From contig JACQVF010000023.1 in assembly GCA_016209885.1 (NCBI GenBank), positions 62,001-126,000 of the forward strand: 64,000 nucleotides of DNA, given 5' to 3'. Under the pieces are notes generated by a model that was given only the letters and a program-made list of their open reading frames with translations, did not search any database and was not told the DNA's origin. How positions within the stretch are numbered: the stretch's first letter is position 1; every line of letters begins with the position of its first letter. The position numbers and the translations under genes are program-made. This stretch comes from Gemmatimonadota bacterium (GTDB lineage: Bacteria > Gemmatimonadota > Gemmatimonadetes > Longimicrobiales > Gaopeijiaceae). Below are positions 17,666-25,706 of the stretch, piece after piece.

Positions 17666-18220
17666 TCAGCCCTCCGTCTCCCGGAAGCGCACGCGGGGCA
17701 CCTCACGCTCCTCTTCCGCGATCTCGAAGAACTCGCGCCCACGGAAGCCGAACGAGCGCGCCACTACGTTCGACGGCACCTGGTTGATCTTCGTGTTGTA
17801 GTCGCGGACGACCGCGTTGTAGTAGCGGCGTGCGTTCTGGATGGAGTCCTCGATGTCGCCCAGGGTCACCTGGAGCTGCTGGAAGTTCTCCGCGGCCCGG
17901 AGCTGGGGGTAGGCCTCGGCCAGGGCGAAAAGAGACTTGAGCGCCTGCCCGAGCATCCCCTCGGCGGCCGCCTTCTCCGCAGGCCCCTGCGCGCCCATAG
18001 CGCGCGACCGCGCCTGGACCACAGCCTCGAGCGTCTCGCGCTCGTGGCCCGCATACCCCTTGACCGTCTCCACCAGGTTGGGGATCAGGTCGTAGCGGCG
18101 CTTGAGCTGAACATCGATATCGGCCCAGGCGCCATCGCCCTGTTCGCGAAGGCGCACCAGCCCGTTGTAGATGAGGATCGTTCCACCGACCAGCGCAGCC
18201 AGAACGAGAAGTGCCCACAT
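17666..18220 (-). CDS. lemA: LemA family protein
   Basis: A 184-residue protein with one N-terminal membrane segment (LLVLAALVGGTILIYNGLV) and a long helical domain holding the family sequence RRYDLIPNLVETVKGYAGHE and, later, ARRYYNAVVRDYNT. The ATG at 18220 is chosen because the membrane helix starts there and an AAGGA lies nine bases upstream. LemA proteins are envelope-associated and of unclear biochemical role. The stop is 13 bases before the DUF2207 start, so the two form an operon behind the promoter at 18288-18316. Confidence 0.92.
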   Translation of the reverse strand: MWALLVLAALVGGTILIYNGLVRLREQGDGAWADIDVQLKRRYDLIPNLVETVKGYAGHERETLEAVVQARSRAMGAQGPAEKAAAEGMLGQALKSLFALAEAYPQLRAAENFQQLQVTLGDIEDSIQNARRYYNAVVRDYNTKINQVPSNVVARSFGFRGREFFEIAEEEREVPRVRFRETEG

Positions 18221-18287
18221 GGCCTTGTCCTTTGCGGAAGGGGAAGGAAAGATACTCGGCGACCGCAAGGGGGGAGAGCCAGCCTCG

Positions 18288-18316
18288 ACTATACGCCACG
18301 GAGCGGAGCCTGTAAA
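18288..18316 (-). promoter_or_regulatory. Predicted lemA promoter
   Basis: On the minus strand TTTACA (18316-18311) is followed after 17 bp by TATAGT (18293-18288), each five of six to consensus. Transcription would start near 18281, about 60 bases before the lemA ATG. Confidence 0.6.
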
Positions 18317-18386
18317 GCAGTTTGTGGGGGCGAGGCGGCCAGGTCGTTGCGGATTTTCCTAACTCCATGCACTTTCTGTAGGTCCA

Positions 18387-19367
18387 ATGGACCGTCCGGC
18401 GCTGGTGACGGGCGCGACAGGGTTCGTGGGAAGTCACCTGGCGGAGCGCCTGGCGACTGAGGGTTGGCGCCTCCGGGCGCTGATCCGGCGGTCGAGCGAT
18501 GTCACGCGACTCGACGGTCTGGGCGCGGAGCTGCTGGTGGGCGACCTGGAGGATGGGGACGCGCTGGTCCGTGCCGTGGACGACGTCGAGGTGGTATTCC
18601 ACCTGGCGGCCGTTACGGCGGCGCGGGACCAGAGCACATACCGACGGGTGAACGCGGACGGGACGAGGCGGCTGGTGGAGGCGTGCGCCCGGCTGCGGTC
18701 GCCGCCCCGGCGCTTCATCTACCTGAGCTCGTACGCGGCCTGCGGGCCGGCGCTGGATGGCCGGCCGCGCACACTGGCGGATCCGCCCGCGCCGCTCACG
18801 GCGTACGGGAAAAGCAAGCTGGAAGGGGAACAGATCGCACGTGCGCTCGGGGATAAGGGCGTGGAGGTGGTGGTGGTGCGGGCGCCGGCGGTGTACGGCC
18901 CCCGTGACCGTGACCTCCTGACGTATTTCCGGCTGGTCTGGCGTAGGGTTGCGCCGTACCCCGCGGGGCCGGAACGGCGGTTGCATCTGGTCTACGCGCC
19001 GGATCTCGCCCGGTCGCTGGCGCGCTCGGTCGTGGTGAGGGCCGGGACGTATGCGGTCGCCGAGCCGGTCGCGCACACGTGGCGCGAGGTCATTGCGGCG
19101 ATCGCTCGGGCGCTGGGTCGGCGACCGCTCCCAGTCCCCGTGCCCGCCGCGCTCGTGCGTGGCGCGGCAGCGCTGGCGGAAGCGGTGGCGAGCCTGTTTG
19201 GCAGGACCGTGGCGTTCAACCGGGAGAAGGCGCGGGAGATGCTGGCGCGCGCCTGGCTTCATGATCTGTCGGGCACGGACGAGCTGTTGCCCCCGGGCAC
19301 GGAGACGCCGCTCAGCCGGGGCATCGCTGAGACGGCTCACTGGTATCGACAGCGAGGATGGCTCTGA
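18387..19367 (+). CDS. Extended SDR / NAD(P)-dependent reductase, candidate CerR-like
   Basis: A 326-residue extended short-chain dehydrogenase with GATGFVGSHLAERL at the N-terminus (nucleotide binding) and the active-site pair in YGKSK at about residue 140, preceded by YLSSYAA. It overlaps the serine palmitoyltransferase start. In Caulobacter the ceramide pathway needs SPT, a GNAT-like ceramide synthase and an epimerase-like SDR, CerR. All three types sit together here, so I infer a CerR-like role reducing an oxidised sphingoid intermediate. On sequence alone it could act on another substrate, such as a sugar nucleotide or steroid. Confidence 0.8.
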   Translation: MDRPALVTGATGFVGSHLAERLATEGWRLRALIRRSSDVTRLDGLGAELLVGDLEDGDALVRAVDDVEVVFHLAAVTAARDQSTYRRVNADGTRRLVEACARLRSPPRRFIYLSSYAACGPALDGRPRTLADPPAPLTAYGKSKLEGEQIARALGDKGVEVVVVRAPAVYGPRDRDLLTYFRLVWRRVAPYPAGPERRLHLVYAPDLARSLARSVVVRAGTYAVAEPVAHTWREVIAAIARALGRRPLPVPVPAALVRGAAALAEAVASLFGRTVAFNREKAREMLARAWLHDLSGTDELLPPGTETPLSRGIAETAHWYRQRGWL

Positions 19368-20581
19368 TGGCCGGGACACAGGAGACGGTACAGCGGGCCG
19401 CGGACCTTTTCGAGAAGTGCCGGCGCTTCACGGCGGCGCGCGAGGTCATGGAAGCCGGGATCTATCCGTTCTTCCAGGCCATCGAGCGGTCCTCGGACAC
19501 CGACGTGATCGTCGGCGGTGAGCGCAAGATCATGGTGGGGTCGAACAACTACCTGGGCCTTACCCACCACCCGTACGTGATGGAGCGCGCGCGGGCGGCG
19601 TTCGAGCGCTACGGCAGCGGCTGTACAGGGAGCCGCTTCCTGAACGGAACCCTGGACATGCACGAGGAGCTGGAGACGCGCCTGGCGGCGTTCCTGGGGC
19701 AGGAGGCCGCCCTGGTCTTCAGCACGGGCTACCAGACGAATCTGGGAGTCATCTCGACGCTGGCGGGCCGCGACGACGTAGTAGTCATGGACCGCCTGTG
19801 CCATGCCTCGATCGTGGACGGTGCCCGTCTCTCGTACGGCAAGCTGACGCGCTACCACCACCTGGACATGGACGGGCTGCGCAACGCGCTGGAGACCCAT
19901 CGCGACGCGGGCGGCATCCTGATCGTCACGGACGGCGTGTTCTCGATGGAAGGCGACATCGTCGACCTGCCGGCCATCGTGAGTCTGGGCGAGGAGTACG
20001 GCGCCCGCGTGCTCGTGGACGATGCGCATGCGGTGGGCGTGCTGGGCGAGGGGGGTGGCGGCACGGCGCAGCACTTCGGGCTGACGGAACGCATCGATCT
20101 GGTCATGGTGACGTTCTCCAAGTCCTTCGCGTCCATCGGCGGCGCAGTCGCGGGTCCCGAAGTAGTCATCCACTACCTGAAGCACCATGCCCGCTCGCTG
20201 ATCTTCAGCGCGAGCATGCCGCCATCGGCGGTGGCCACAGTGCTGGCCTGCCTGGACGTCATCGAGCGCGAGCCGGAGCGGCGGGCGCGGCTGTGGGACA
20301 ACGCCCAGTACCTGAGGAACGGCCTCAAGGCGCTGGGCTACGACACGGGCATGTCGGAGACGCCCATCATCCCGGTGGCGACGGGCGACATGACGCGTAC
20401 CTTCATGTTCTGGCGCGGGCTCTTCGACGCCGGCGTGTTCACGAACCCGGTGATGCCGCCCGCGGTCCCCGAGAACGCGCTCCGGCTGCGCACCTCGGTC
20501 ATGGCGACCCATGCGCGCGACCAACTCGATCAGGTTCTGGACGCGTTCGCACGGGTTGGTCGGAAGCAGGGCTTCATCTGA
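19367..20581 (+). CDS. spt: Serine palmitoyltransferase (alpha-oxoamine synthase family)
   Basis: A PLP enzyme of 404 residues that would condense serine with a long acyl thioester to give 3-ketosphinganine, the first step of sphingolipid synthesis. Family features: LFEKCRRFTAAREVMEAG at the N-terminus, VGSNNYLGL, GSGCTGSRFLNGTL, and TFSKSFAS with the Schiff-base lysine K252. The N-terminal part and the FLNGTLD motif fit bacterial SPT better than biotin (AONS) or threonine (KBL) enzymes, and no biotin or threonine genes are nearby. The ATG at 19367 overlaps the upstream stop (TGATG) with GAGG nine bases before it; ATG 19358 is an alternative. Confidence 0.85.
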   Translation: MAGTQETVQRAADLFEKCRRFTAAREVMEAGIYPFFQAIERSSDTDVIVGGERKIMVGSNNYLGLTHHPYVMERARAAFERYGSGCTGSRFLNGTLDMHEELETRLAAFLGQEAALVFSTGYQTNLGVISTLAGRDDVVVMDRLCHASIVDGARLSYGKLTRYHHLDMDGLRNALETHRDAGGILIVTDGVFSMEGDIVDLPAIVSLGEEYGARVLVDDAHAVGVLGEGGGGTAQHFGLTERIDLVMVTFSKSFASIGGAVAGPEVVIHYLKHHARSLIFSASMPPSAVATVLACLDVIEREPERRARLWDNAQYLRNGLKALGYDTGMSETPIIPVATGDMTRTFMFWRGLFDAGVFTNPVMPPAVPENALRLRTSVMATHARDQLDQVLDAFARVGRKQGFI

Positions 20582-21700
20582 GTGGCAGCGCCCCTGCGCG
20601 TGCGCGAGCTGGCCCGCGGCGAGCCGCTTTCGCGCTTCATCGATGTGGCGTGGCGCGTCAACATCGCCGATCCTCAGTGGGTCCCGCCGCTCCGTCGTGA
20701 CCTGAGGGAGCTGCTCGACCGGGGCAGGCACCCGTTCCACCAGCACGCCGAGGTGGCCTACTTCCTGGCGGAGCGCGGCGCGGATGCCGTAGGCCGTGTC
20801 GCCGCCATCGTCAACCATCGGCACAACGAGTTCCACGGCGAGCGCACCGGGTTCTTCGGCTTTTTCGAGGCCGAGAACGACCGGGAGGTCGCGGCCGGCC
20901 TGTTGGACGCGGCGTGCGAGTGGCTGGCGCGTCGGGGAATGGAGCGGGTGCTGGGACCCGCGAACTTCTCGACGAACGAGGAGTGCGGCCTCCTGGTGGA
21001 CGGCTTCGACACGCCGCCCGCCATCATGATGACCCACAACCCGCGCTACTACCCGGAGCTCGTGGAGGCCGAAGCTTTCTGCAAGGCGAAGGATCTCCTG
21101 GCCTACTGGCTCTACGATACGGGGGTGCCGCAGCGGCTCGTGCAGGGGGTCGAGCGGATCCGTGAGCGTGCGGGCGTCACCATCCGGAGCCTCGACATGA
21201 AGCGGTTCCGGGACGAAGTCGCGGCCGTCAAGGAGGTTTACAACTCGGCGTGGTCCGGGAACTGGGGATTCGTCCCCATGACGGACGCCGAGTTCGAGTT
21301 CATGGCGAGAAAACTCAAGCCGGTGGTCGATCCCGACGTCTGCTTCCTGGCCGAAGCGGGCGGTGAGGTGGCGGGCTTCTCGCTCTCGCTTCCCGACTTC
21401 AACCGTGCGCTCAAGCACGTGAACGGGCGGCTCTTCCCCCTGGGGCTGTTCCGGCTGCTCTGGGAATCGCGGCGAATCCGGACGCTGCGGATTGTCACGT
21501 TGGGGCTCAAGCCGGGCTACCGCCGCCTGGGCATCGATGCGGCGTTCTATCTCAGGACCTGGCAGGACGGCGTGGCGAAGGGGTACCGGGAGGGCGAGGC
21601 CTCCTGGATCCTGGAGGACAACTGGGAGATGCGCCGGGCGCTGGAGAAGATGGGCGGGCGCGTGTACAAGACCTACCGGATGTACGAGCGGCCGCTGTAG
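20582..21700 (+). CDS. GNAT-like acyltransferase, candidate bacterial ceramide synthase
   Basis: A 372-residue protein starting at GTG 20582, directly after the spt stop. It contains WVPPLRRD near the N-terminus, an HNEFH segment, GPANFSTNEECGLL, and a C-terminal GNAT-like core with RIVTLGLKPGYRRLGIDAAF, where the RRLGID part resembles the acyl-CoA-binding loop. Proteins of this long, YghO-like GNAT type include the bacterial ceramide synthase bCerS of Caulobacter, which acylates the sphingoid amine. The order after spt supports that role. The function is inferred from family and context. Confidence 0.72.
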   Translation: MAAPLRVRELARGEPLSRFIDVAWRVNIADPQWVPPLRRDLRELLDRGRHPFHQHAEVAYFLAERGADAVGRVAAIVNHRHNEFHGERTGFFGFFEAENDREVAAGLLDAACEWLARRGMERVLGPANFSTNEECGLLVDGFDTPPAIMMTHNPRYYPELVEAEAFCKAKDLLAYWLYDTGVPQRLVQGVERIRERAGVTIRSLDMKRFRDEVAAVKEVYNSAWSGNWGFVPMTDAEFEFMARKLKPVVDPDVCFLAEAGGEVAGFSLSLPDFNRALKHVNGRLFPLGLFRLLWESRRIRTLRIVTLGLKPGYRRLGIDAAFYLRTWQDGVAKGYREGEASWILEDNWEMRRALEKMGGRVYKTYRMYERPL

Positions 21701-21721
21701 GTCCCCGCGCCGGGCCAGCCG

Positions 21722-22618
21722 ATGCGTTCCGTCGATCGCCTGACGGCGGGTTACCTGGCGCTCGCGCCACTCGCCCTGGTGGGCGCCGGGCGACCCGCCG
21801 CCTGGCCGCTGCTCGTGAGCGCTCACCTCGCGGGGATCCTCGCGATCACCTTGGTGGCGCGCGCGGACGGCGTCACCCGTGGGCCCGCGCTCGCACGGCA
21901 TGCGCTCCGCGTGCTGCGGCGCTGGTATCCCCTCATCCTCATGCCGTTCCTGTACGCGGAGCTCCGGTTCCTCAATCAGAGCCTGGTGGTCGGGTACCGC
22001 GATGATGCGATCCTCGCGCTCGAGCAGGCGCTCTTCAGGATGCAGCCAGCGCGGACGCTGGCGGGCGCGCTCCCGTTTCCGCTCCTCAGCGAGCTGCTGC
22101 ATGCGGGCTACCTTTCGTACTACCTGCTGATCTACGCGCCGCCGCTGGTCCTCTATCTGCGCGGGCGCGACGCCGAGTTCGGCGAGATGCTGTTCTCTGA
22201 GATGCTCACCTTCTACGCGTGTTACCTGGTCTTCGTCTTCTTTCCGGTCCAGGGTCCGCGCTACCTGTGGCCCGCGCCACCGGGGGTCCCGGACGGCCCG
22301 CTCCGCGCCCTCGCGCTATTCCTCCTGGAAGCGGGCTCCTCGCAAGGGGCGGCGTTTCCCAGCTCGCACGTAGCCGTGGCGCTGATGCAGACGATCGTGG
22401 CCTTCCGGGCCCTGCCGCGCCTCGCCCCCGTCATGGCGCTCCTCACCCTCGCCCTGGGCGCGGGCGCGGTCTATAGCGGCTTCCACTATGCGACGGATGT
22501 GGCGGCCGGGGCGGCGACGGCGGTGCTCCTGGTGCCCGTGGCGCGGAGCCTGGGGCCGCGGCTCAAGGGCCGCCTGGGGCCGCGGGCGAGCGAGGCCGCT
22601 GCGGGTTTGCGGGGGTGA
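21722..22618 (+). CDS. PAP2-superfamily membrane enzyme
   Basis: A 298-residue protein with about six membrane segments and the phosphatase motif halves in GAAFPSSHVAVAL (about residues 211-223) and GFHYATDVAAG (about 252-262). The long, aromatic-rich region before the motif, with FYACYLVFVFFPVQGPRY, resembles the AUR1/inositol-phosphorylceramide-synthase branch (PAP2_3). That would fit a head-group transferase working on the ceramide made by the upstream genes; a lipid phosphate phosphatase is the alternative. It is 21 bases after the GNAT gene. Confidence 0.75.
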   Translation: MRSVDRLTAGYLALAPLALVGAGRPAAWPLLVSAHLAGILAITLVARADGVTRGPALARHALRVLRRWYPLILMPFLYAELRFLNQSLVVGYRDDAILALEQALFRMQPARTLAGALPFPLLSELLHAGYLSYYLLIYAPPLVLYLRGRDAEFGEMLFSEMLTFYACYLVFVFFPVQGPRYLWPAPPGVPDGPLRALALFLLEAGSSQGAAFPSSHVAVALMQTIVAFRALPRLAPVMALLTLALGAGAVYSGFHYATDVAAGAATAVLLVPVARSLGPRLKGRLGPRASEAAAGLRG

Positions 22619-22635
22619 AGGGCCGGGTCTAAGTT
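22606..22635 (+). promoter_or_regulatory. Possible lpdA promoter
   Basis: TTGCGG at 22606-22611 is followed by TAAGTT at 22630-22635 with an 18-bp spacer. The GTCTAA around the second box is also found in the better promoter at 29414-29442. It is a weak match and overlaps the end of the PAP2 gene. Confidence 0.3.
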
Positions 22636-22694
22636 GCCCGCGCTCGATTCGCGAGGAGCGATTCGGGATCGGCAGTTAGGGAAGGAGGTGCAGC

Positions 22695-24116
22695 GTGGCC
22701 GGCAAGTCGAAAGGCGCGAACAGCTACGACCTCATCGTGATCGGCGGCGGGCCGGGCGGCTACGTGGCCGCGATCCGCGCGGCGCAGCTCGGGATGAACG
22801 TCGCGTGCGTGGAGGCGGACAAGCTGGGCGGCGTCTGCCTGAACATCGGATGCATTCCGACGAAGGCGCTCCTCTCCAGCGCGCACCTCATCCACCAGCT
22901 CGAGGGTGCGGCCGCACACGGGGTTCACGTGGACGGCGTGAAGGTCGATTTCAAGCCGGCGCAGGAGCGGAGCCGCCGCGTGGCCGATCAGCTCAACAAG
23001 GGGGTGGCCCACCTGTTCAAGAAGAACGGCGTCACACACGTGGCCGGATACTGCCGGCTGGCCGGGAACGGCAAGGTCGCGGTGGAGGTCGGCAAGGGGA
23101 AGAAGGAACCGCTCACCGCGCCGCATATCCTGGTGGCCACCGGGTCACGAGCGCGGGACATCCCAGTGCTGAAGATCGACGGCGAGCGGATCTGGTCGTC
23201 CGACCATGCCCTCCTCCAGACGAAGGCGCCCGGCCGCATCGCCATCGTCGGCGCCGGCGCCGTGGGGATGGAGTTCGCCGATATCTTCAACGCGTTCGAC
23301 AGCGAGGTCGTCATCATCGAGATGCTCGACCGCGTGCTCCCGGTGGAGGACAAGGACTGCTCGGCCGTCGTGGCGAAGAGGTACAAAAGCCGCGGGATGG
23401 AGATCCACACGAGCGCGACGTTGGAGAAGACGGAGATCGGGAGCTCCGGCGTGCGACTCACGGTGCGGACGAAGGACGGGAAAGAGACGCGGATCGAGGC
23501 GGAGTACGTGCTGTCGGCCGTGGGGCGCGTGCCGAACACGGAGGACGTGGGGCTCGAGACGGTCGGCGCGAAACACACGGAGAAGGGGAACTTCCTGCAG
23601 ATCGACGAGCGCATGCGCACGAACGCGCAGGGCGTATACGCGGTGGGCGACGTCGCCCGGCCGCCGCTGCTCGCCCACAAGGCGTCCCATGAGGGGATCG
23701 TGGCCGTGGAGCACATGGCCGGGCAGGGCCACGGCACCATCGACTACGGCAACATCCCGAACTGCACGTACTGCCACCCGGAGGTCGCGTCCGTAGGCCT
23801 CACGGAGGACGAGGCCCGGCAACAGGGCTACGACATCGACGTAGGTAAGTTCCCCTGGGTCGGCAACGGACGCGCTCTGGCGGGGGGTGAGGCCGAGGGG
23901 TTCGTGAAGGTCATCCGCGACAGGCGCTACTCTGAGGTCCTGGGTGCTCACATCGTGGGGCCGAGCGCTACCGAGCTCATCGCCGAGTTCGTGGTGGGCC
24001 GACACCTGGAGACGACGTCCGAGGAGATGGAGCGGGCGATCCACCCGCACCCCACCCTGTCGGAGGCGATCGCCGAGGCCGCACTGGCGTCGCTGGGCCG
24101 GCCGATCCACATCTGA
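22695..24116 (+). CDS. lpdA: Dihydrolipoyl dehydrogenase (E3)
   Basis: A 473-residue flavoprotein that reoxidises the lipoyl arm of PDH and related complexes using NAD+. It has an FAD-binding GGGPGGYVAA near the N-terminus, the redox disulfide in GGVCLNIGCIPTK (C48, C53), an NAD-binding GAGAVGMEFAD, GDVARPPLLAHKA, and the C-terminal HPHPTLSEA containing the active-site histidine. The GTG start at 22695 has a strong AAGGAGGTG. It is separated from lipA-pdhABC by 17 kb and is probably transcribed alone, so it may also serve other complexes. Confidence 0.94.
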   Translation: MAGKSKGANSYDLIVIGGGPGGYVAAIRAAQLGMNVACVEADKLGGVCLNIGCIPTKALLSSAHLIHQLEGAAAHGVHVDGVKVDFKPAQERSRRVADQLNKGVAHLFKKNGVTHVAGYCRLAGNGKVAVEVGKGKKEPLTAPHILVATGSRARDIPVLKIDGERIWSSDHALLQTKAPGRIAIVGAGAVGMEFADIFNAFDSEVVIIEMLDRVLPVEDKDCSAVVAKRYKSRGMEIHTSATLEKTEIGSSGVRLTVRTKDGKETRIEAEYVLSAVGRVPNTEDVGLETVGAKHTEKGNFLQIDERMRTNAQGVYAVGDVARPPLLAHKASHEGIVAVEHMAGQGHGTIDYGNIPNCTYCHPEVASVGLTEDEARQQGYDIDVGKFPWVGNGRALAGGEAEGFVKVIRDRRYSEVLGAHIVGPSATELIAEFVVGRHLETTSEEMERAIHPHPTLSEAIAEAALASLGRPIHI

Positions 24117-24181
24117 GCAGGCGGGTGCCTCGCCGCTCATCCATCTGATCCCGGGCGAAGAGGATGCATGCGGAGCGCGGC

Positions 24182-25699
24182 ATGCGGGCGCTCGGGCGCG
24201 AGGCGGGAGCGCGGCCGGTCCCGCGCCCCTTCGTCTTCGCCGTCCTGGCCGCCGCGCTCCTCGCCCTGGCCGCTGCCGGGCTCCTGAATGAGCGGCGGCT
24301 CGAGCCCTTCACCACCTGGTACTACGTCTTCGCCTGGTACCCGACGCTGGCTGCCTTCGACGCACTCGTCGCGATCCGGCGCCGCGGGTTCCTGCTGCTC
24401 GGCCGCCCGCGGTCCGCGCTCTCGCTCCTGGCGTGGTCGGTGCCCGCGTGGATGTTGTTCGAGCTCCTCAACCTGCGGCTCCAGAACTGGTACTACGTCT
24501 TCGTGCCGGACCAGCGGGCCTCCGCATGGGCGGGGATCTGCCTGTCGTTCGCAACCGTTCTTCCGGCCGTGTTCCTGGCGGCCACGGCCACGGCCGAGTA
24601 CCTGCCGGTCCACCGCCCGCGGTGGCGGCCGCTCCGGATCACGCCGCGGCGCCTGCGGGCGCTGCAGGCAACCGGCGTAGCCATGCTGGCCCTACCGCTG
24701 GCGTGGCCGGCCACGTTCTTCCCGCTGGTGTGGGGCACGCTCACGCTGATCCTGGAGCCGTCCAACTACCGGCGAGATCGGAGCCGCTCGCTCCTCGCGG
24801 ATCTGGAGGCAGGCCGACCGGGTCGCCTCCTGGCACTCCTCGCGGGCGGGGCGGCCATCGGCCTCCTCTGGGAACTCTATAACGTGAGCGCACGGGGGAA
24901 GTGGATCTACACGGTGCCGGGCCTCGAGGAGCTCAAGGTGTTCGAGATGCCACTCCTCGGGTTCGTCGGGTTCCCGGTATTCGCGCTGGAGTGCTTCGCT
25001 CTCGTTCAATGGCTCGTGCTCCACGGGTTCGCCCGCGATCTCCCGTGGCCCGCGGTCCGCGCGACCCGCGCGACCCGCGGCGCGGGCACGGAGCCGGTCG
25101 GGCCGGCTGGTAGGGTTGCCGGGCCGGTCGCCGATCCGGTCGCTGGTCCGGTCGCGCCGTCGCCGTCGGGAGCCGGGCTCACGAGCCGGCCGGGTGATTT
25201 GGGCCGTGCGTTCGCCCTCGCCTGCGCGCTGGCTTTCGTGGTCGCCCTGCTGCTCGCCATGGAGCGCTACACTGTGAGCTCGACGACGCCGCACCTCCGG
25301 GATTTGCCCGGGCTCCTGCCGTCCCAGGTCGAGGACCTGACCGCGTGGGGGATCACGAGTCCGTTCGCGCTGGCGGAGCTCGAGCCCGGGGAGCTGGTCC
25401 GGCGGGTGCCGGGCGCGGAGCCCCGGGCCGCGGAAGAGTGGGTGCGCGCGGCGAGGCTCAGTACGCTTCGCGGCATCGGCACCACCGCCACACGGCACCT
25501 GTGGCGCCTGGGGGTACGCTCCATCGAGGAGCTGGCCGCGACGGACCCGGAAGCCCTGGCTGTGTGCCTGGTGGAACGGGTCGGTCAGCGGATAAACGTG
25601 CGGCGCGTGCGCGTCTGGGTTGAGGCCGCCCAGCGCGCGGTCGGCGTGAACCTGCCCGGGCCGCGCGTCGCTGCGGGGTCCGGAGGGGGGCTGTGCTAG
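24182..25699 (+). CDS. Multi-pass membrane protein with helix-hairpin-helix (DUF4332-like) C-terminus
   Basis: About 505 residues. The first 290 form a hydrophobic region with roughly seven or eight membrane segments, including repeated WYYVF motifs (FTTWYYVFAWYP, then NWYYVFVPD). A low-complexity Gly/Pro/Val linker follows (AGPVADPVAGPVAP), then another membrane helix, then a soluble end of about 150 residues with two hairpin repeats: LPSQVEDLTAWGITS, and LRGIGTTATRHLWRLGVRS, typical of DUF4332/HHH folds. No function is known. The ATG at 24182 has GGAG six bases before it; ATG 24164 is an alternative. Confidence 0.65.
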   Translation: MRALGREAGARPVPRPFVFAVLAAALLALAAAGLLNERRLEPFTTWYYVFAWYPTLAAFDALVAIRRRGFLLLGRPRSALSLLAWSVPAWMLFELLNLRLQNWYYVFVPDQRASAWAGICLSFATVLPAVFLAATATAEYLPVHRPRWRPLRITPRRLRALQATGVAMLALPLAWPATFFPLVWGTLTLILEPSNYRRDRSRSLLADLEAGRPGRLLALLAGGAAIGLLWELYNVSARGKWIYTVPGLEELKVFEMPLLGFVGFPVFALECFALVQWLVLHGFARDLPWPAVRATRATRGAGTEPVGPAGRVAGPVADPVAGPVAPSPSGAGLTSRPGDLGRAFALACALAFVVALLLAMERYTVSSTTPHLRDLPGLLPSQVEDLTAWGITSPFALAELEPGELVRRVPGAEPRAAEEWVRAARLSTLRGIGTTATRHLWRLGVRSIEELAATDPEALAVCLVERVGQRINVRRVRVWVEAAQRAVGVNLPGPRVAAGSGGGLC

Positions 25700-25706
25700 T
25701 TGCGGT

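Noticed and set aside
19367-20581. 8-amino-7-oxononanoate synthase or 2-amino-3-ketobutyrate ligase
   Set aside because: The N-terminal LFEKCRRFTAAREV region and the neighbouring CerR-like and GNAT-like genes fit serine palmitoyltransferase better; no biotin or threonine-degradation genes are nearby.
19337-22102. Open frame of about 920 codons on the minus strand opposite the sphingolipid genes
   Set aside because: It runs antisense to four clearly conserved genes, has no recognisable motif, and long antisense frames are expected from the GC-rich third-position bias. Similar frames opposite 56680-58947 and 59126-60883 were rejected for the same reason.
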